A stretch of 64,000 nucleotides of DNA from Glebionis coronaria (Eukaryota > Streptophyta > Magnoliopsida > Asterales > Asteraceae), in NCBI GenBank assembly GCA_025667525.1, contig CM046875.1, forward strand, positions 530,063,079 through 530,127,078, read 5' to 3'. Shown here piece by piece: positions 1 to 11,543 of the stretch. The notes beneath the pieces were generated by a model that did not search any database, was not told the DNA's origin, and saw only the letters and a program-made list of their open reading frames with translations. The position numbers were made by a program, and so were the translations under genes. The first letter of the stretch is position 1; the number at the start of each line of letters is the position of its first letter.

Positions 1-243
1 TAATAAAGTACTTATTTCGTGAATTGGGTTTTCCTTATGATAATATATTATGTTTCTTTGTGTTTCAAACTTCTAAATCTCACTTTTACCTATTTATTTT
101 CGGTCAATTTCATAGGATGTGAATAATCTCCTTAGTAGTTAGTTGCGAGTGTTTGTTAACAGTAACAATTTTTAGCTGGTTTTAATAAAGTCCTTATTTG
201 GTGAATTGGGTTATCCTTATGATTGTATATTATGTTTATATGG
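1..243. repeat. Pair of ~60-bp direct repeats
   Basis: The first ~60 bases recur with a few changes at 181-240; both contain a TAATAAAG...CTTATTT..GTGAATTGGGTT core followed by CCTTATGAT. The copies are about 180 bp apart, so this is either two units of a 180-bp tandem repeat or two ends of an unrecognised element whose left side lies outside the window. Confidence 0.6.
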
Positions 244-805
244 GATGATCTATTTTTCAAGTTGGACAAGAAGAGAAGGAAAAAACTATAGTTTACTCAA
301 ATGTATATCTTTTTTTGTTTAAATATAAAATGAAAGATTTACAAGAAAAAAAGGATCCTATAGAGGAAAATGAGGTTCAATATATAAATAAATACAATTC
401 TCAATTTTGAAACTGCTTTTTCTTTTATTACTAAGTTTTCTTGGTTTATTATGAACAACTTAACTTAACAAAACTCCCTAAATGGTCTAGATTATAGCAT
501 CTAATGCCTGAAATAGTAAAAGAATTATTTGATCATGTTAGCCTCTATGGCCCGGTAATTATTTCATGCGTGTTTATTTCGTGACAACATTCATTAGATA
601 TAGAAAAACTACATTAAAAAGACCCCTAGAAAGCGAGATCAATAATTTTTCCATCAATACCAATGATGTTGTCAATTGCATAATAGTAAGGTTTTTCATC
701 TATTCTTGAGCGAGCAGTATTATAATAGACTAAAGCAAGTCAAACATAAGTAATTAATTAAGTTGGGTTTATAAAGTCGATTAGAGGATGAAATGAGAGC
801 ATTTG
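244..805. other. AT-rich non-coding DNA
   Basis: No open frame, structured repeat or recognisable element end was seen here. It is the left flank of the TRIM element. Confidence 0.5.
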
Positions 806-965
806 TGTTAGATAATATAGTTGGCCAGACCTTATTGTGGGTTATGGTCCATTAGGGTTAGTTTTTGGTTAGCTTGTTCAATAAACTATCTTATATATAC
901 ATATTCTATCCTTATAATGTAATCACAAAAACAAAATCAATATATATTATCTTGGTTATTTTACA
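806..965 (+). repeat. 5' LTR of TRIM element
   Basis: 160-bp terminal repeat with TG...CA ends, directly followed by the tRNA-Met primer-binding site at 966. It contains a TATATATACATA stretch that could act as its TATA box. Confidence 0.85.
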
Positions 966-1395
966 TGGTATCAGAGCTTTAGGTACGACCCATCACAAAT
1001 TAGTTATCCTCCGGTCATTGATCACTCGTCGATGATTCGGTGGGATTCTGTTTAATCTTTTGTTCAGCTTTAATGATTTAATTAATTAGCCTTTTTTATC
1101 CAATAAACCCTAGCATCCAAAACCCTAGTCGTCATAACACATCTCCTATTATATTGACTTAAGAATCCATGATTTTTTTTCTCTCATTTCCGTTACTTTT
1201 TGTTTTACCGTCGGAGATCATTTTCATTTTCCGAAAATAGTTGGTCAAAAAATGTCGCTCCTAACCTAAAGGCAAAGCAAGCCACGCAAAGGAGGAAGCC
1301 GCAAGCATCGACAACTACACCATCAAATACAGTTTTACTTCAAGTTATATTCCAGTTTGTCCGTCGAGAAGCCTCCCGTTCAAACTGCGAGAGAG

Positions 1396-1561
1396 TGTTA
1401 GATAATATAGTTGGCCCAAACCTTATTGTGGGTTTGGGTCCATTAGGGTTAGGTTTTGATTAGCTTGTTCAATAAACTATATGTTTATTATAAATACATA
1501 TGCTATCCTTATAATGTAATCACAAAAACACATCAATTTATGTTTTCTTTACTATTTTACA
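1396..1561 (+). repeat. 3' LTR of TRIM element
   Basis: 166-bp copy of the 5' LTR with a few substitutions and small indels. Its start is preceded by a short purine tract, as expected for second-strand priming. Confidence 0.85.
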
Positions 1562-1780
1562 GTTTGGTCTGTGTAAGAATATTTGGGATTGAGCGAGACA
1601 GCGAGTAGATAATAAGTGTCGTTGAAAGCAAGTTGCTAAGAGGTGGGTGGATAATCTATTGAACCTGGGTGCCATTCAAATTACTCTGCAAACAAAAACT
1701 GGAGCGTCCGGATAATTTAATGAAAGTATATTGAACATGGAAGCTAAATGTAACTGGAACGAGGTAGCTAGCTAGGTTGA

Positions 1781-3017
1781 GGTGGTGTTTGGGAGTGCGT
1801 TTTCGCACTCATTATCTAATTATTTCATTTCAAAAACGTAAATAAGCATATTTGAGTGTTTGGCAAATGAAAGTACATAATCGATTATCAGCGTTTTAGA
1901 GCATTCAAAACACACTTTTTCAAAAGTGATGTAGACTAAAAACAAAATAGCAAAGATAAGTAGTTAGATCTGTTGATTCAAAAGAATGCCAGAAACAATT
2001 CTGCTAATAATAGTTGATTCTGAAGAATGTTCGAAAATTAGGGTAAAACACGGCAACACAACGGCCAGTGCTTTAACTTTCATTATACCGATAACTCTCT
2101 TGCTAGGGATACAGCAGATTCATTAAATAATGAATGCAAACAAAGAAAACCCCTAAAAATCCAACGGGCTGGACCGTAGCCCAAAGAAAAAGTCCAACTG
2201 AAAGTGAAAAAACATAAATATATAAAAAACTGATAGTAAAAAGGCTTTTCGGGCTTTAAAAATCCGTAACCAGTTAAAAGGTGGTTACAGCGTCGTCCGC
2301 CTCTTTTTTACGGACGTTTTGACAGGTCACGGGCTGAAAACGGACTTAGGATGCAAAAGTTATGCCCCTTTTACTAAACTTCTCTTCGTCACGTGATCTC
2401 GAGCTTTTAGAAACAAGTCAGCCTGTTTTTCCATACTTAAGACTCCATAAAAAAGTAGGTACCACGTGGTGTCATGAAACGTGATTTTCCATTTCACCTT
2501 GAATTACACAACTGCCCTTGTATAAGGTTGTATTTATACGTTTTTCTTATATGTCACTCATTGTTATAACATAAGAAGAGATTTCGCATGAGATGGCCGT
2601 GAGCTAGTGTTGTAATCGACTTGTTTCTGTAGTACTAAAACATAGCGGCTAAATGAAGAAGTGAAAATGTGAATCTCTCAAGCGAAGGCAAACCCTATTT
2701 GTGTTTTTTAAAAGGCTACTTTTAAGTTAAGCCCAACAACCAACATCATTTTTATTATAAAAAAGTTATATGAAAAATAATGTCATCATCTTTTTTTAAT
2801 TTATATTAAATTAAAAATAATTCAAAAATACAAAAAAATATTTATTTTAATTATTTTACTTATTAACTAAACAAATAATCTTATTTGTCAAACATTAAAA
2901 TATTATTACGATTTTAAATCGTGTAAGCAAATATAATCTCGTTTTGTAAACACTGATTATCTATTTATTCATTTATAAAACGAATAATCTATTTTTAATA
3001 AGGAATCCCAAACAACC
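1781..3017. mobile_element. Putative non-autonomous DNA transposon with imperfect TIRs
   Basis: The left end reads GGTGGTGTTTGGGA and the right end is its approximate reverse complement (TCCCAAACAACC). Subterminal parts also match in inverted orientation (CATTATCTAATTATTT.. on the left against a complementary AATAGATAATC.. on the right; 'TTTGGCAAATGA' against 'TTTGTCAAACATT'). The interior has no open frame of note. Flanking trinucleotides are TGA and TAA, so a Harbinger-like TWA duplication is possible but unproven. A similar GGGGGTGTTTGGATG end occurs at 50149. Confidence 0.45.
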
Positions 3018-3278
3018 TAATATCCTCGATGCATCTTTTTTCTATGCTTCTAAACATATAAGCTATAAAAATTATACTTCTTTAAACACACGACATGACA
3101 TATTTCGTCAATGATATTTATGTAATTAGTTAAAGAGTAGAGGTCGAGCTTTAAAAGTAACTCAAGAGCCGATCTCCACCTCGAGCCTTACACACAAGGT
3201 CGCCTCAAGTATACAATGATAAGCAACTGATGATTTAATGTGTTTGAGAGAATATAATATGTTGTATCATGTTCATAG

Positions 3279-3684
3279 CTTGGTTTAAAAAAGCGCGCCT
3301 TTTTGCGCTTGAGGCGTGAGACGAGGCGAGGCAATGGGGTTATCGCCTCGGGACATTTGATGCGCAACCGTTACAAAAAGCGATTGGAGACGGTGTTTTT
3401 TTACGCCTTAGAGGAACGCTTTTTACCGCCTTAAGTGCTTTTTGTTCTGAAAATGACATTTAAACTTAAAGGGTTTGAGTGGACTTTTAAACTCAAAAGG
3501 TTGTTTGTTTTAAAAATGACATTTAAGCTCAAAGAGTTTGAATCATGAGTTTTAACAAAGTCACAATCGTTGTGTACAAAGTAAGCGCCTCGCCTACGAA
3601 AGGCGTGCGCTTTGCCTCATCGCCCGGCGCTTCTCGCTTCGAACCCTTAGCGCAACGGACCGCTTCTCGCTTTTTAAAACCAAG
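3279..3684. mobile_element. hAT-type MITE, 406 bp
   Basis: Ends are inverted repeats (CTTGGTTTAAAAAAGCG at left; its complement CGCTTTTTAAAACCAAG-like at right) and the element is flanked by a perfect 8-bp duplication GTTCATAG (3271-3278 and 3685-3692), the size made by hAT transposases. It is GC-richer than its surroundings, with GCGCCTCG/GAGGCG-type motifs, and has no open frame. Confidence 0.85.
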
Positions 3685-4096
3685 GTTCATAGAGTGCATG
3701 ATTTAATTCGACAATGATACACAAAACTTGTATAACAAGGAGATCGACCTTTAAAAGTAACTCATCAGCCAACTTCAATCTTTACAACTAAGGCTAAAAC
3801 CGAGTTGAGCTCAAAATCAGTACTAACCAAGGAGAACATGATTCTCGTCGAGCTTGGTCTCGACTTGATTATACCTCTACGAATAAGGTCTGAACCTCGT
3901 TAAAGCAATAGGTACCTCACTAATACGTCACGAGGCTACCTTGACTCCGGTTATACATTTAAAATTTGTTAGGTATGAAACTAACAAGTTTGTTAATATA
4001 TCTCTATTACGTTGTTTTCGAGTTATTAAGGCATACCAATGAATGAACATAATACTCTTGACACATAGGAAATTGCTAGGCTCATAGTAGACAAAA

Positions 4097-5180
4097 GGGT
4101 TTAAGGCATAAAATAGTTACAATACTTAAAAAAATGTATCTATAGGGTACGTATACTTTTTTTATTATCTATATGGTACGTCTATTTTATCAAACCGGCT
4201 AATATGGTACATGTACCCATTTTCCTACCTGTTTAACCTGCTATTTTGCTTACGTGACAAATGGTTAACGAGCGTTTGCATCAAACATTTGTACAGTTAA
4301 TCCTTTATAATAACAGATGTTTGTTTTTTGTTTTTTAACTTTTCAGATTGGTTTTTGAAAAGTTTTTTTCCAAAACAAAAATACAACTTTTTTCCAACAA
4401 AATAAATTATTTTTTCGAATTTTTTTTTTCATAATTTATTAACTACTAGTATAATTCGGGAATATCTTATGTTAGAAAAAAAAATATAAAAAATGCGATT
4501 TTTTATGAAATTACGATTTTTTAGAAATTACAGAATATTCTTATGAAATTACGATATATTTTAAACAATTATTTGTTATGATTTTTTTTAAATTACAAGT
4601 TTATTTAATTATAATTTTTTTAAATTTTATGTCCAAAACAAAAATAATTACGAGTTTTTTATTAAAAGTTTTGGTCAAAAACAAAAAAAACTTTTAAAAT
4701 TTAACTTTTTAAATTGATTTTTCTGAAATTAACTTTTTTAAAATTAATTTTTTTTGAAATTATTTTTTTAAAAATTATTTTTTTTCGAAAATAAATAAAA
4801 AATTTAGAATCTTTTTCAGTTTTTTCTTATTTTTTTAAATTATTTTTTCTGAAATTATATTTTTGAAAATAATTTAATTTTAAAAATCTTTTTCGATTTA
4901 ACTTTTGTGAAATTATTTGTTTGAAATAATTGTCTTCGAAAATAAATAAAAGTTTAAAATATTTTTCGAATTTAATGAAATTATATAAAGGGGGTTATAT
5001 CTATCATCGTCATTATTAAATAGAAAGTCACATTGCTAGGAGGTTTTACAGGTAGCAGGTAATAATGTGGCCATATAAACACGAAACACAAAGTACACGT
5101 ATCATATGGATAATAAAATAAGTACACGTACTATATCGTTACATTTAAGAAAGTACGTCGCTATTTTATGCCTTAAACCC
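4097..5180. mobile_element. Non-autonomous MULE-like element, 1084 bp
   Basis: Left GGGTTTAAGGCATAAAATAG and right CTATTTTATGCCTTAAACCC are inverted repeats. Subterminal sequences with GGTACGT/ACGTACC motifs, a GTACACGTA box and a CTACCTGT...ACAGGTAG pair extend the inverted symmetry for about 130 bp. Flanks are TAGACAAAA and TAGACATAA, a 9-bp duplication with one mismatch, as in Mutator-like elements. The middle is extremely T/A-rich with no coding frame. Copy B lacks the element, which supports insertion. Confidence 0.8.
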
Positions 5181-5282
5181 TAGACATAAATGCCACAAGC
5201 TGCTAGGCGAACATACATGTAGATATATAAACATAAATGCCGCTGGTAGATGAAATTACAATTAACCTAATATGAAGGGAGA

Positions 5283-5442
5283 TGATTTGCACACTCATAA
5301 AATTGATTTGGACACTCAAAAATATGTTGTCTTGACATATATACCCTTAAATAACTTCTACTCATATCACCATTACAAGGGTATATATGTCAAGACAATA
5401 TATTTTTGAGTGTGCCAATCAAATTTAGGAGTGTGCAAATCA
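5283..5442. mobile_element. Short palindromic MITE, ~160 bp
   Basis: Left TGATTTGCACACTC and right GAGTGTGCAAATCA are inverted repeats. The symmetry runs almost to the centre (GTCTTGACATATATACCCTT against AAGGGTATATATGTCAAGAC), so the transcript would fold into a hairpin. No clear target duplication was seen. It is absent from the equivalent place in copy B (near 59060). Confidence 0.75.
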
Positions 5443-5589
5443 CCAATAAGTACCACCAACTACAAAACTGCAACGACCATAAATACAACCCATAAACATT
5501 TATCATCTCTGTGCCCTGCCATTGGTGACCAAGACACAAAACATTTATATCTAGACAAGGTCAAATATCTAAACGAAACATTTATGTAA

Positions 5590-5741
5590 GCGAAAATTAC
5601 AGGCAGGGCCACTTTTTGTGGTCCTTATCCTGCAGAGGCCACTTTCACCTCGATTTACTAATATGGCCACGAAGCTCGGGAAACATATACAACGACCTTT
5701 GACTTTGCCACGTGTTGGATTTTTACTCGTTACAAAAAAAA
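5590..5741 (+). repeat. Left TIR of MULE
   Basis: About 150 bp, matching the reverse complement of 14775-14925 with scattered substitutions. It contains CCACGTG-type and CTCGGGAAACATATACAACG motifs. Beyond about 5741 the two ends share only short motifs such as CCGAGGCA and CCCGAGTATA. Confidence 0.88.
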
Positions 5742-5892
5742 GGATACTCGGGAGTGGCTGCCAACGAGGTTGTCACATGGTTTATGATACCATGGGCCCC
5801 TCTCTGACCCAAACAGTTTTGCATGCCTCGGTTTCCCCCATTTTTCTAACATATAGTTAAATCGTATTAAATCTTTCCCGGCTATGTTTTGG

Positions 5893-5900
5893 TATAAAAG
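5893..5900 (+). promoter_or_regulatory. TATA box of the DUF1985-Ulp1 gene
   Basis: TATAAAAG in a GGTATAAAAGGGAG context lies about 210 bp upstream of the predicted ATG at 6104, just inside the left TIR. MULE genes are commonly read inward from promoters in or next to the TIR. The assignment is inferred from position and motif only. Confidence 0.55.
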
Positions 5901-6103
5901 GGAGCTCGGTTGAAGGTAACTAAAATAACCAAATATCTCAATATCTCAAAACCACAGTCCCGAGTTTTATCAGAAATGGCAATTTTTTAGCAGCTAGGTT
6001 ATGCGTAAATCATCATCTCTTATATATATTCCCGAGTATATATAAATATAGCATTCTTTTGAGCATCTAGAGTCAAGTTGGTGTTTTTTTATCATTCTAC
6101 TTT

Positions 6104-9100
6104 ATGGCGGTATGTTATTTAATTAAAAAAAAATTCATTAATAATTTTTATGTTTATTTTTTATACATTATTGATATGTTGTTATTGTAAAATTTTAGGA
6201 TTATAGTGTTACGTTGACATGTAGAAGCAAGTTATCCTTGTTACCGTTTTTCAGAGAAAGATTTAGAAACACACCAAAAGAACGTTTGTTTAGGCAATCA
6301 TGTTTTGGTTGGTCGTGGAATTTGCCAGAATGCGTAGAGACTGGTCTTTTAATACATTTCCTTGCTTGTTGTCAAACGGATTTTGTAGAAGAAGAGACAG
6401 AAAATGTTCCGTTATGTTATGATGTTGGTGGTCATATTATAAAATTTGGCAGGGAAGAATTTTGTTTAATGACCAGTTTAAAATTTGGTGTACAGTTTCA
6501 TGGTAGTTATTTAAAGGGGCCAATGCCGTTTAGGAGACGTGTTTTTTCATCAACTTATGATACTCGTCATATTGTCGTTAGCGATTTATATAGATTTGTT
6601 AAAATCGATGCCTTTGAAAACCTAAATGACTATGATGCTGTACGGCTTGCATTGACAGCTATTTTGGAGTTGGTGCTACTTGGGCATGAGAATAGTTACA
6701 TTGTTCCGGAATGGTGCTTTAGGTTAGTTGAAAATTTAGATGCATGGAACTTGTATCCGTGGGGTTCGTATGTTTGGTCCACATTGTATAAGCAGTTAAG
6801 GAATGCCGTATACGTACGTGTCGAACACCACCACGCGAATGTAGACACAGACCCTGACGAAGAACCACCCAAGTATCAATTAATGGGTTTTACATGGGCT
6901 TTCAAGGTATGTAATATGTTGTGTTTTGTCCAACTAAAATATAGTACGTGTATAGTTTGAAAATAATTTATTTTCAGGCTTGGATGTTGGAGACTTATAG
7001 CGTTAATGCTGTGAATTATTTCACACGACTTGATGGTTATCCTCGATCTGTCTGGTGGTTGCGAGAAAAAAAGTTTTTTCGAAGACAAATTCCAACTTTA
7101 ATTGATGTGAGTTCTACGACGCTTAGACATTCCTATTTGGCAATAATTTATTTCATAATTTGTATACGTGTGTAATTAATCTTATAATATTTTGCAAGGG
7201 TGTTATACCAAACGAAAGGCTGTTTCCCGACGAAGTTGAGATGTCGACAGACTGGTGGATTGATAGCCTTAGATATTTCAATAATGAGATACATCAACCG
7301 CCCCCAATACCTGAGTTTGATAACCGTTATAGTCGTGATGATGTACCAGCAGACGTTTACTCAGTTTTGATGGAAATGGATCGAACTATCAAAGAATTGA
7401 ATGCAAAAATTATGGTAAATGGTTAACATGATGTATGTAAATGTCTATCATCGAAAACTTGACGTATAATTATTCAAACTATTTTAATGCAGGCATTACA
7501 GGGTTGTGGCCAACTCTTACAAAAAAAATGCCGTGAATGAGTCTGATGTTGGTGGGTTCGGTAATAAGTTTACTGGTACTCAATAACATTGAGGCAATTT
7601 TTATTTTTTAATATAATTGTCATGTTACTTTTACTTTTTTGTTAATTAAAAATAACTTCGAATATATTCTATGTTAGGACCAACAACAAGATGGTTTAGG
7701 TAATTTTACCACGGTTGGTAGCCACTTTTTTGACGATATTCGAATTCCGTCGCCATATACGCCGTCTTATAAAGTGACTCCAAACGCTTCATTCGGGCAG
7801 CCTGCTAAGCCATCCGCAAGTCATAGTATGTATGAAATGAATAACCCGATGCCCCACGAAGGTTTTGGTCGCTGGTCTAAGGTTGATCGAACATTTGAGG
7901 GTAGCTCTTCACAACATCGTGATATTCGCGGCGTACACCCAGTAAGTAGATCATTAGTATTATTAAATTGTTTATACAAGTTAATATTGTAAAATGTTTA
8001 ATTTAAAACCTGTTAAATTGTAATTAATTGTCAGGAAATGATAGACCATGAAAGAAGAGCACGTCGTCCAGGACCACAAAAAATAAGCCCATTTACATCT
8101 CTTCCGCCTACAACCAAATTAGGTCCGGGAAAACGTGTTGGAAAGTCAAAAAATAAGAGTGTGTTCGATAACATTACAACCTTTAATCTTGGTGATGAAG
8201 AGAACGACGAATATTGTTTTCAGCTTGAAAATCAAAGTCCAACCACAAAAGAATTTGTTTCGTTTGAGAACGTAGATCCCGATAAGGTATATTTTTAGCT
8301 AAATATTTTAAAAATGTTATTTTAATGCAAACCGATTATTTATTTGTTTGGCATGTTTAGGTAAAGCGAGAAATGTATGTTAGATATGAGGATTTTATGG
8401 AGAACCCAGTTGATATATTCTTGGATTGTCATGTCAATGGTTTTACTGTTATGGATACGTTTTGGTATGAACTAGTTCCTCACCTTGCCAATATAAGCCT
8501 TTCAAAGCGTAATTCTGTAATGGCTGGTTGGTTGTCAGATGATGTAAGAATTCTTTTTTAAAGTGTTCAAGTATTAACAATTTATTTAGTAGTTACTGAA
8601 AATAAAATTTTTAATTTTGTTGAATCAGCAAATTAATTGTTGGATTGAGTTGATGGTTAGGCATCGACCGCGTGGGGCTGATTGGACAGTTGCTAAAACT
8701 GGGACTGCAACGTATTACCCTGGATCAAATGTTTTTTATCTTTTATCGGATAGGTTCCTGAAAGGAACTTTGAATGGTTCGACGTGTCCATACCCGGCGT
8801 GGCATGACGTACAAATTGTAAGTATTTCCATTTATACGTTTATCATCGTAACATACATTTAATAGTATGTGATATAAAAAATATACGTTCTACTAATCAT
8901 TTGTATATAAAAATGATTTACATTTGTAGGTGTATATGCCAATCAATTGCGGTATTCACTGGGTAACCGCTATAGTTAATTTAATTACTGACCAGGTGTC
9001 GATCATAGACTCATTACCTTGCAATAATCGAAAGGATGCCCTGTAGTAGCAATTGTCAGAATGGTCAAGTGTGGTGAACAACCTTTTGTATAGTCAAGGT

Positions 9101-9370
9101 TATTTTCAAAACCGCATACGTAGACCACATGATTTCAAAGTATCCTACAACGAAGTCAATTTTCCAGTTCCACAACAAGGAAACTATATGGATTGTGGGG
9201 TAATAACATGTTGGTTGATATACAACCTTTCTCAAGGTATAATCCCTTTTGTAGTAGGTGAACCTAATGCATACTTTCGCCAAGGAACAGAAGAAATGGC
9301 GAAGAATTTCTATACCCATCGTTGCGAGGATACAAGGGATTGTGGCTATACACAAAATTTGTTAGTTTGA
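6104..9370 (+). pseudogene. DUF1985 + Ulp1 (C48) protease gene of MULE, with tandem premature stops
   Basis: Reconstructed exons: 6104-6109, 6199-6906, 6978-7106, 7199-7414, 7493 onward, 7678-7941, 8035-8286, 8361-8543, 8629-8817, 8930-9370; all junctions except around exon 5 keep frame and use GT/AG. Exon 2 encodes a DUF1985-like domain (RLFRQSCFGWSWNL..., HFLACCQ, ...HIIKFGREEFCLMTSLKFG). The last exon has the C48 cysteine-protease core: His in GIHWV (8957), Asp in SIIDSLP (9008), Gln in VPQQGN and Cys in YMDCGV. Ulp1-family enzymes cleave SUMO precursors and conjugates; a role for the MULE versions is not established. Two adjacent TAG codons (9044, 9047) lie between the catalytic Asp and Gln/Cys, and exon 5 meets TGA at 7538 next to an A8 run, so the gene is probably dead or recoded. 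Confidence 0.85.
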
Positions 9371-9718
9371 ATGTTAGCTGTCAATCTCTAAGAGTTAAAA
9401 ATAAATTTGTCTGTTATTTTTCTTTTTTCGTTAAAATTGTATGTTTTTTGTTATTGAGTAATATTTATAAATCAATGTTTTTAAGAAAAAAAGCTAGTGG
9501 CATAGATGTGACTTATCAATTAAAATAAAGCTACTGACATAGATGTGACACAACCCTGACATGTAAAGATATTAGTGTGACAATAAAATGAATTTATGTT
9601 TGTCTCTTAAAAAAATTCTCTGACATGTAAAGATATTCATTCATAAGTTTAATAGTTATGCATTATTTTTTTATGTTATATCTTTGATTTTTTAACTTTA
9701 GATCTGAACGTTTCTTAA
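9371..9718. other. AT-rich spacer between MULE genes
   Basis: T-rich 3' flank of the Ulp1 gene with a short internal duplication (CATAGATGTGAC...; TGACATGTAAAGATATT twice, near 9558 and 9622). The N-terminal part of mudrA would be expected here but is not found. Confidence 0.5.
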
Positions 9719-11278
9719 TCAACTACGCCCATTGCTTATAATCGACGCTGCACATTTGAAGGGTTTGTATAAGGGTGCAAATTTGTTAGCTGTAGGGATG
9801 GATGGAAACAGCCAAATTGTGCCTATCGCTTTTGGTATATGTCGAGGTGAAACTGGCCCAAACTGGTCGTGGTGGATGTCGGTACTTAAAAAATGTATTG
9901 GTGAAAACCCAAATATGATTTTCATATCCGATAGACATGCAGCTATAGCTTTGGCAGTACGAGTTTCCATTAGCGTTTCATGGTATATGTTGTCGACATC
10001 TAATGATGAACCTATCTTTGAAAAAGAAGAAGACAAAAAAAATTTACTAGAAGATTTGCAAGGCGTACACAATGGAGGATTTTACAACCAACATGAACAT
10101 ACTGCAAGCAGTTCAGCCTGATGCGTACCATAAGTTAATTGAAGCAGGTCCTCAAAGATGGTCAAGAGCGTATTCTCAACGCCTCCGCTTCTAACATCGT
10201 CGAGTCTGTTAATAATTGTACAAGAAAGACAAGAAGGATACCTATAACAATGCTGACAGAGTCGTACCGGCAAATGATGCAAAATTGGTACTACGATCGG
10301 CGTGAAGCTGCATGTAGTTATGTTCATAATTATAAAACTAAAACTCTAAAAAAAATAAAACTAATCTGTAATCTGCCTTTTTCTACCAGCAAATATGAAG
10401 TACGAAATCACAAATTGGGCCGCGGATAAGGTGGAGAAAAGAAAGATAAAAGTGCAACATGGATCGTTTACGGCGTCAATCAATATCTGTACCAGGTTAT
10501 GGATGGTCATTATACCCGATTGGTCGACTTTGGAAACCATACATGTGAATGTCGTAAATGGCAGATTTCAGGCATACCTTGTGGGCACGTGATAGCTGTA
10601 ACTAGATTTTTGCATACAACATATTGCGTACAATTTGTAGCAGATTGATTTTGAAAGGAAAAATATCAAGCCACATACGCAGAATCCATCCACTTTGTTG
10701 GAGATGTGCATGAATGGGAGTTTCCATCTCATATACGCCTCATTATACCTCCTCAAATGTATAGCCCCCAACCTAGCCGTCCAAAAAACACCAACCGAAT
10801 ATTGTCACAAGGTGAGTTACCAAAGGGTATACATTGCACCAAATGCAATGAAGGGGGCCACAGGCGTGATCAGTGCAAAAAATCATACGTCCCACAACCA
10901 CCAGTAAAGACTCGCCGACAACAAGTTCCAACAACACAAGATAATTATGCTAGTCCGGTCGACGTATTTTACCAAAACACTTTTAACAATTTCGGACAAA
11001 ACACTTCACAACCATTTCAACCTTACTTTCATAACTCATACCCAACAGATCATTTCCAAACGCATAACCCTGAAGTACCACAAACTGATAACGTTTATGG
11101 GGGATAAAGCTTTAATCACAACATACAACCCTCACAACAGTATGCTCATACACAGAGAAATGACTATCAGAACACATCTTTTGCGAACGAACACTACAAT
11201 TCACAACAATACACCTCTCAACACCTAGATGATATAAACCCAAACAACTCTAGTTGGTTCAACAACTTTGGTTTTTAA
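9719..11278 (+). pseudogene. mudrA: MULE transposase (mudrA-like), 5'-truncated and frameshifted
   Basis: The MULE catalytic domain opens the readable part: LLIIDAAHLKGLYKG carries the first DDE Asp, followed by VGMDGNSQIVPIAFG and, about 60 residues on, FISDRHAAI with the second Asp (to about 9960). Reading then shifts between frames: IVESVNNCTRKTRRIPI (10195-10250), a SWIM zinc finger HTCECRKW...GIPCGHVIAV (about 10540-10595), then a CCHC knuckle CTKCNEGGHRRDQC (10835-10876) and a Q/N/P-rich tail to 11278 interrupted by one TAA at 11105. A complete plant mudrA also has an N-terminal PB1-like and a MuDR DNA-binding domain; neither precedes 9719. At least three frameshifts are needed to read through, so this is a relic. 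Confidence 0.88.
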
Positions 11279-11543
11279 GAGAGTAATTTTTTTTCCAAAT
11301 TCTCAAATTGCATTTGGCCTGGTTAGGTGTATCTTGTAATATATTTCCTTTAACGAATAAATTTAGTTCATATAATCAAACACACACAATGAATTATACA
11401 CTGCCATAGCATTTATTATTGATTAAAAAGGTGACATGACAATACATTTAAACAGTTAAAGGACTAAATGCACACATCTATATGATGCACCTTCACACAA
11501 ACGAATATCACAACGTCTAGTATCCCATTTTCATATTCCAAAC

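Larger units (their letters stand above)
806..1561 (+). mobile_element. TRIM-type (miniature) LTR retrotransposon
   Basis: Two near-identical terminal repeats (806-965 and 1396-1561, about 160-166 bp) start with TGTTAGATAATATAG and end in TTTTACA, giving TG...CA ends. The left repeat is followed at once by TGGTATCAGAGC (966-977), the primer-binding site complementary to initiator tRNA-Met used by many plant LTR elements. A purine-rich stretch (GCGAGAGAG) precedes the right repeat. Flanking pentamers are ATTTG and GTTTG, a 4/5 target duplication. The 430-bp interior has no gag or pol and one short open frame (1200-1463) that runs into the right LTR. Total length 756 bp fits a terminal-repeat retrotransposon in miniature, mobilised in trans. 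Confidence 0.88.
3018..5589 (+). repeat. Duplicated segment, copy A (left part)
   Basis: This segment is collinear with 56413-59217 (copy B). Shared blocks include 'TATCCTCGATGCA', 'CGCCTCAAGTATACAATGAT', 'ACCGAGTTGAGCTC', 'CACGAGGCTACCTTGACTCC' and 'CTGCCATTGGTGAC', in the same order. Copy A continues after the large MULE at 14926. Unlike B it carries insertions at 3279-3684, 4097-5180, 5283-5442 and 5590-14925. No coding capacity is visible. The shared sequence itself may be an older transposon, since its GAGCTCGA-rich text is typical of repeats. Confidence 0.85.

Noticed and set aside
1200..1463. 87-codon frame inside the TRIM element
   Set aside because: It spans the internal region into the LTR, lacks any gag/pol motif and begins at a non-ATG codon.
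9065..9355. 96-codon minus-strand frame
   Set aside because: It is the exact antisense of the Ulp1 catalytic exon, which has the conserved residues.
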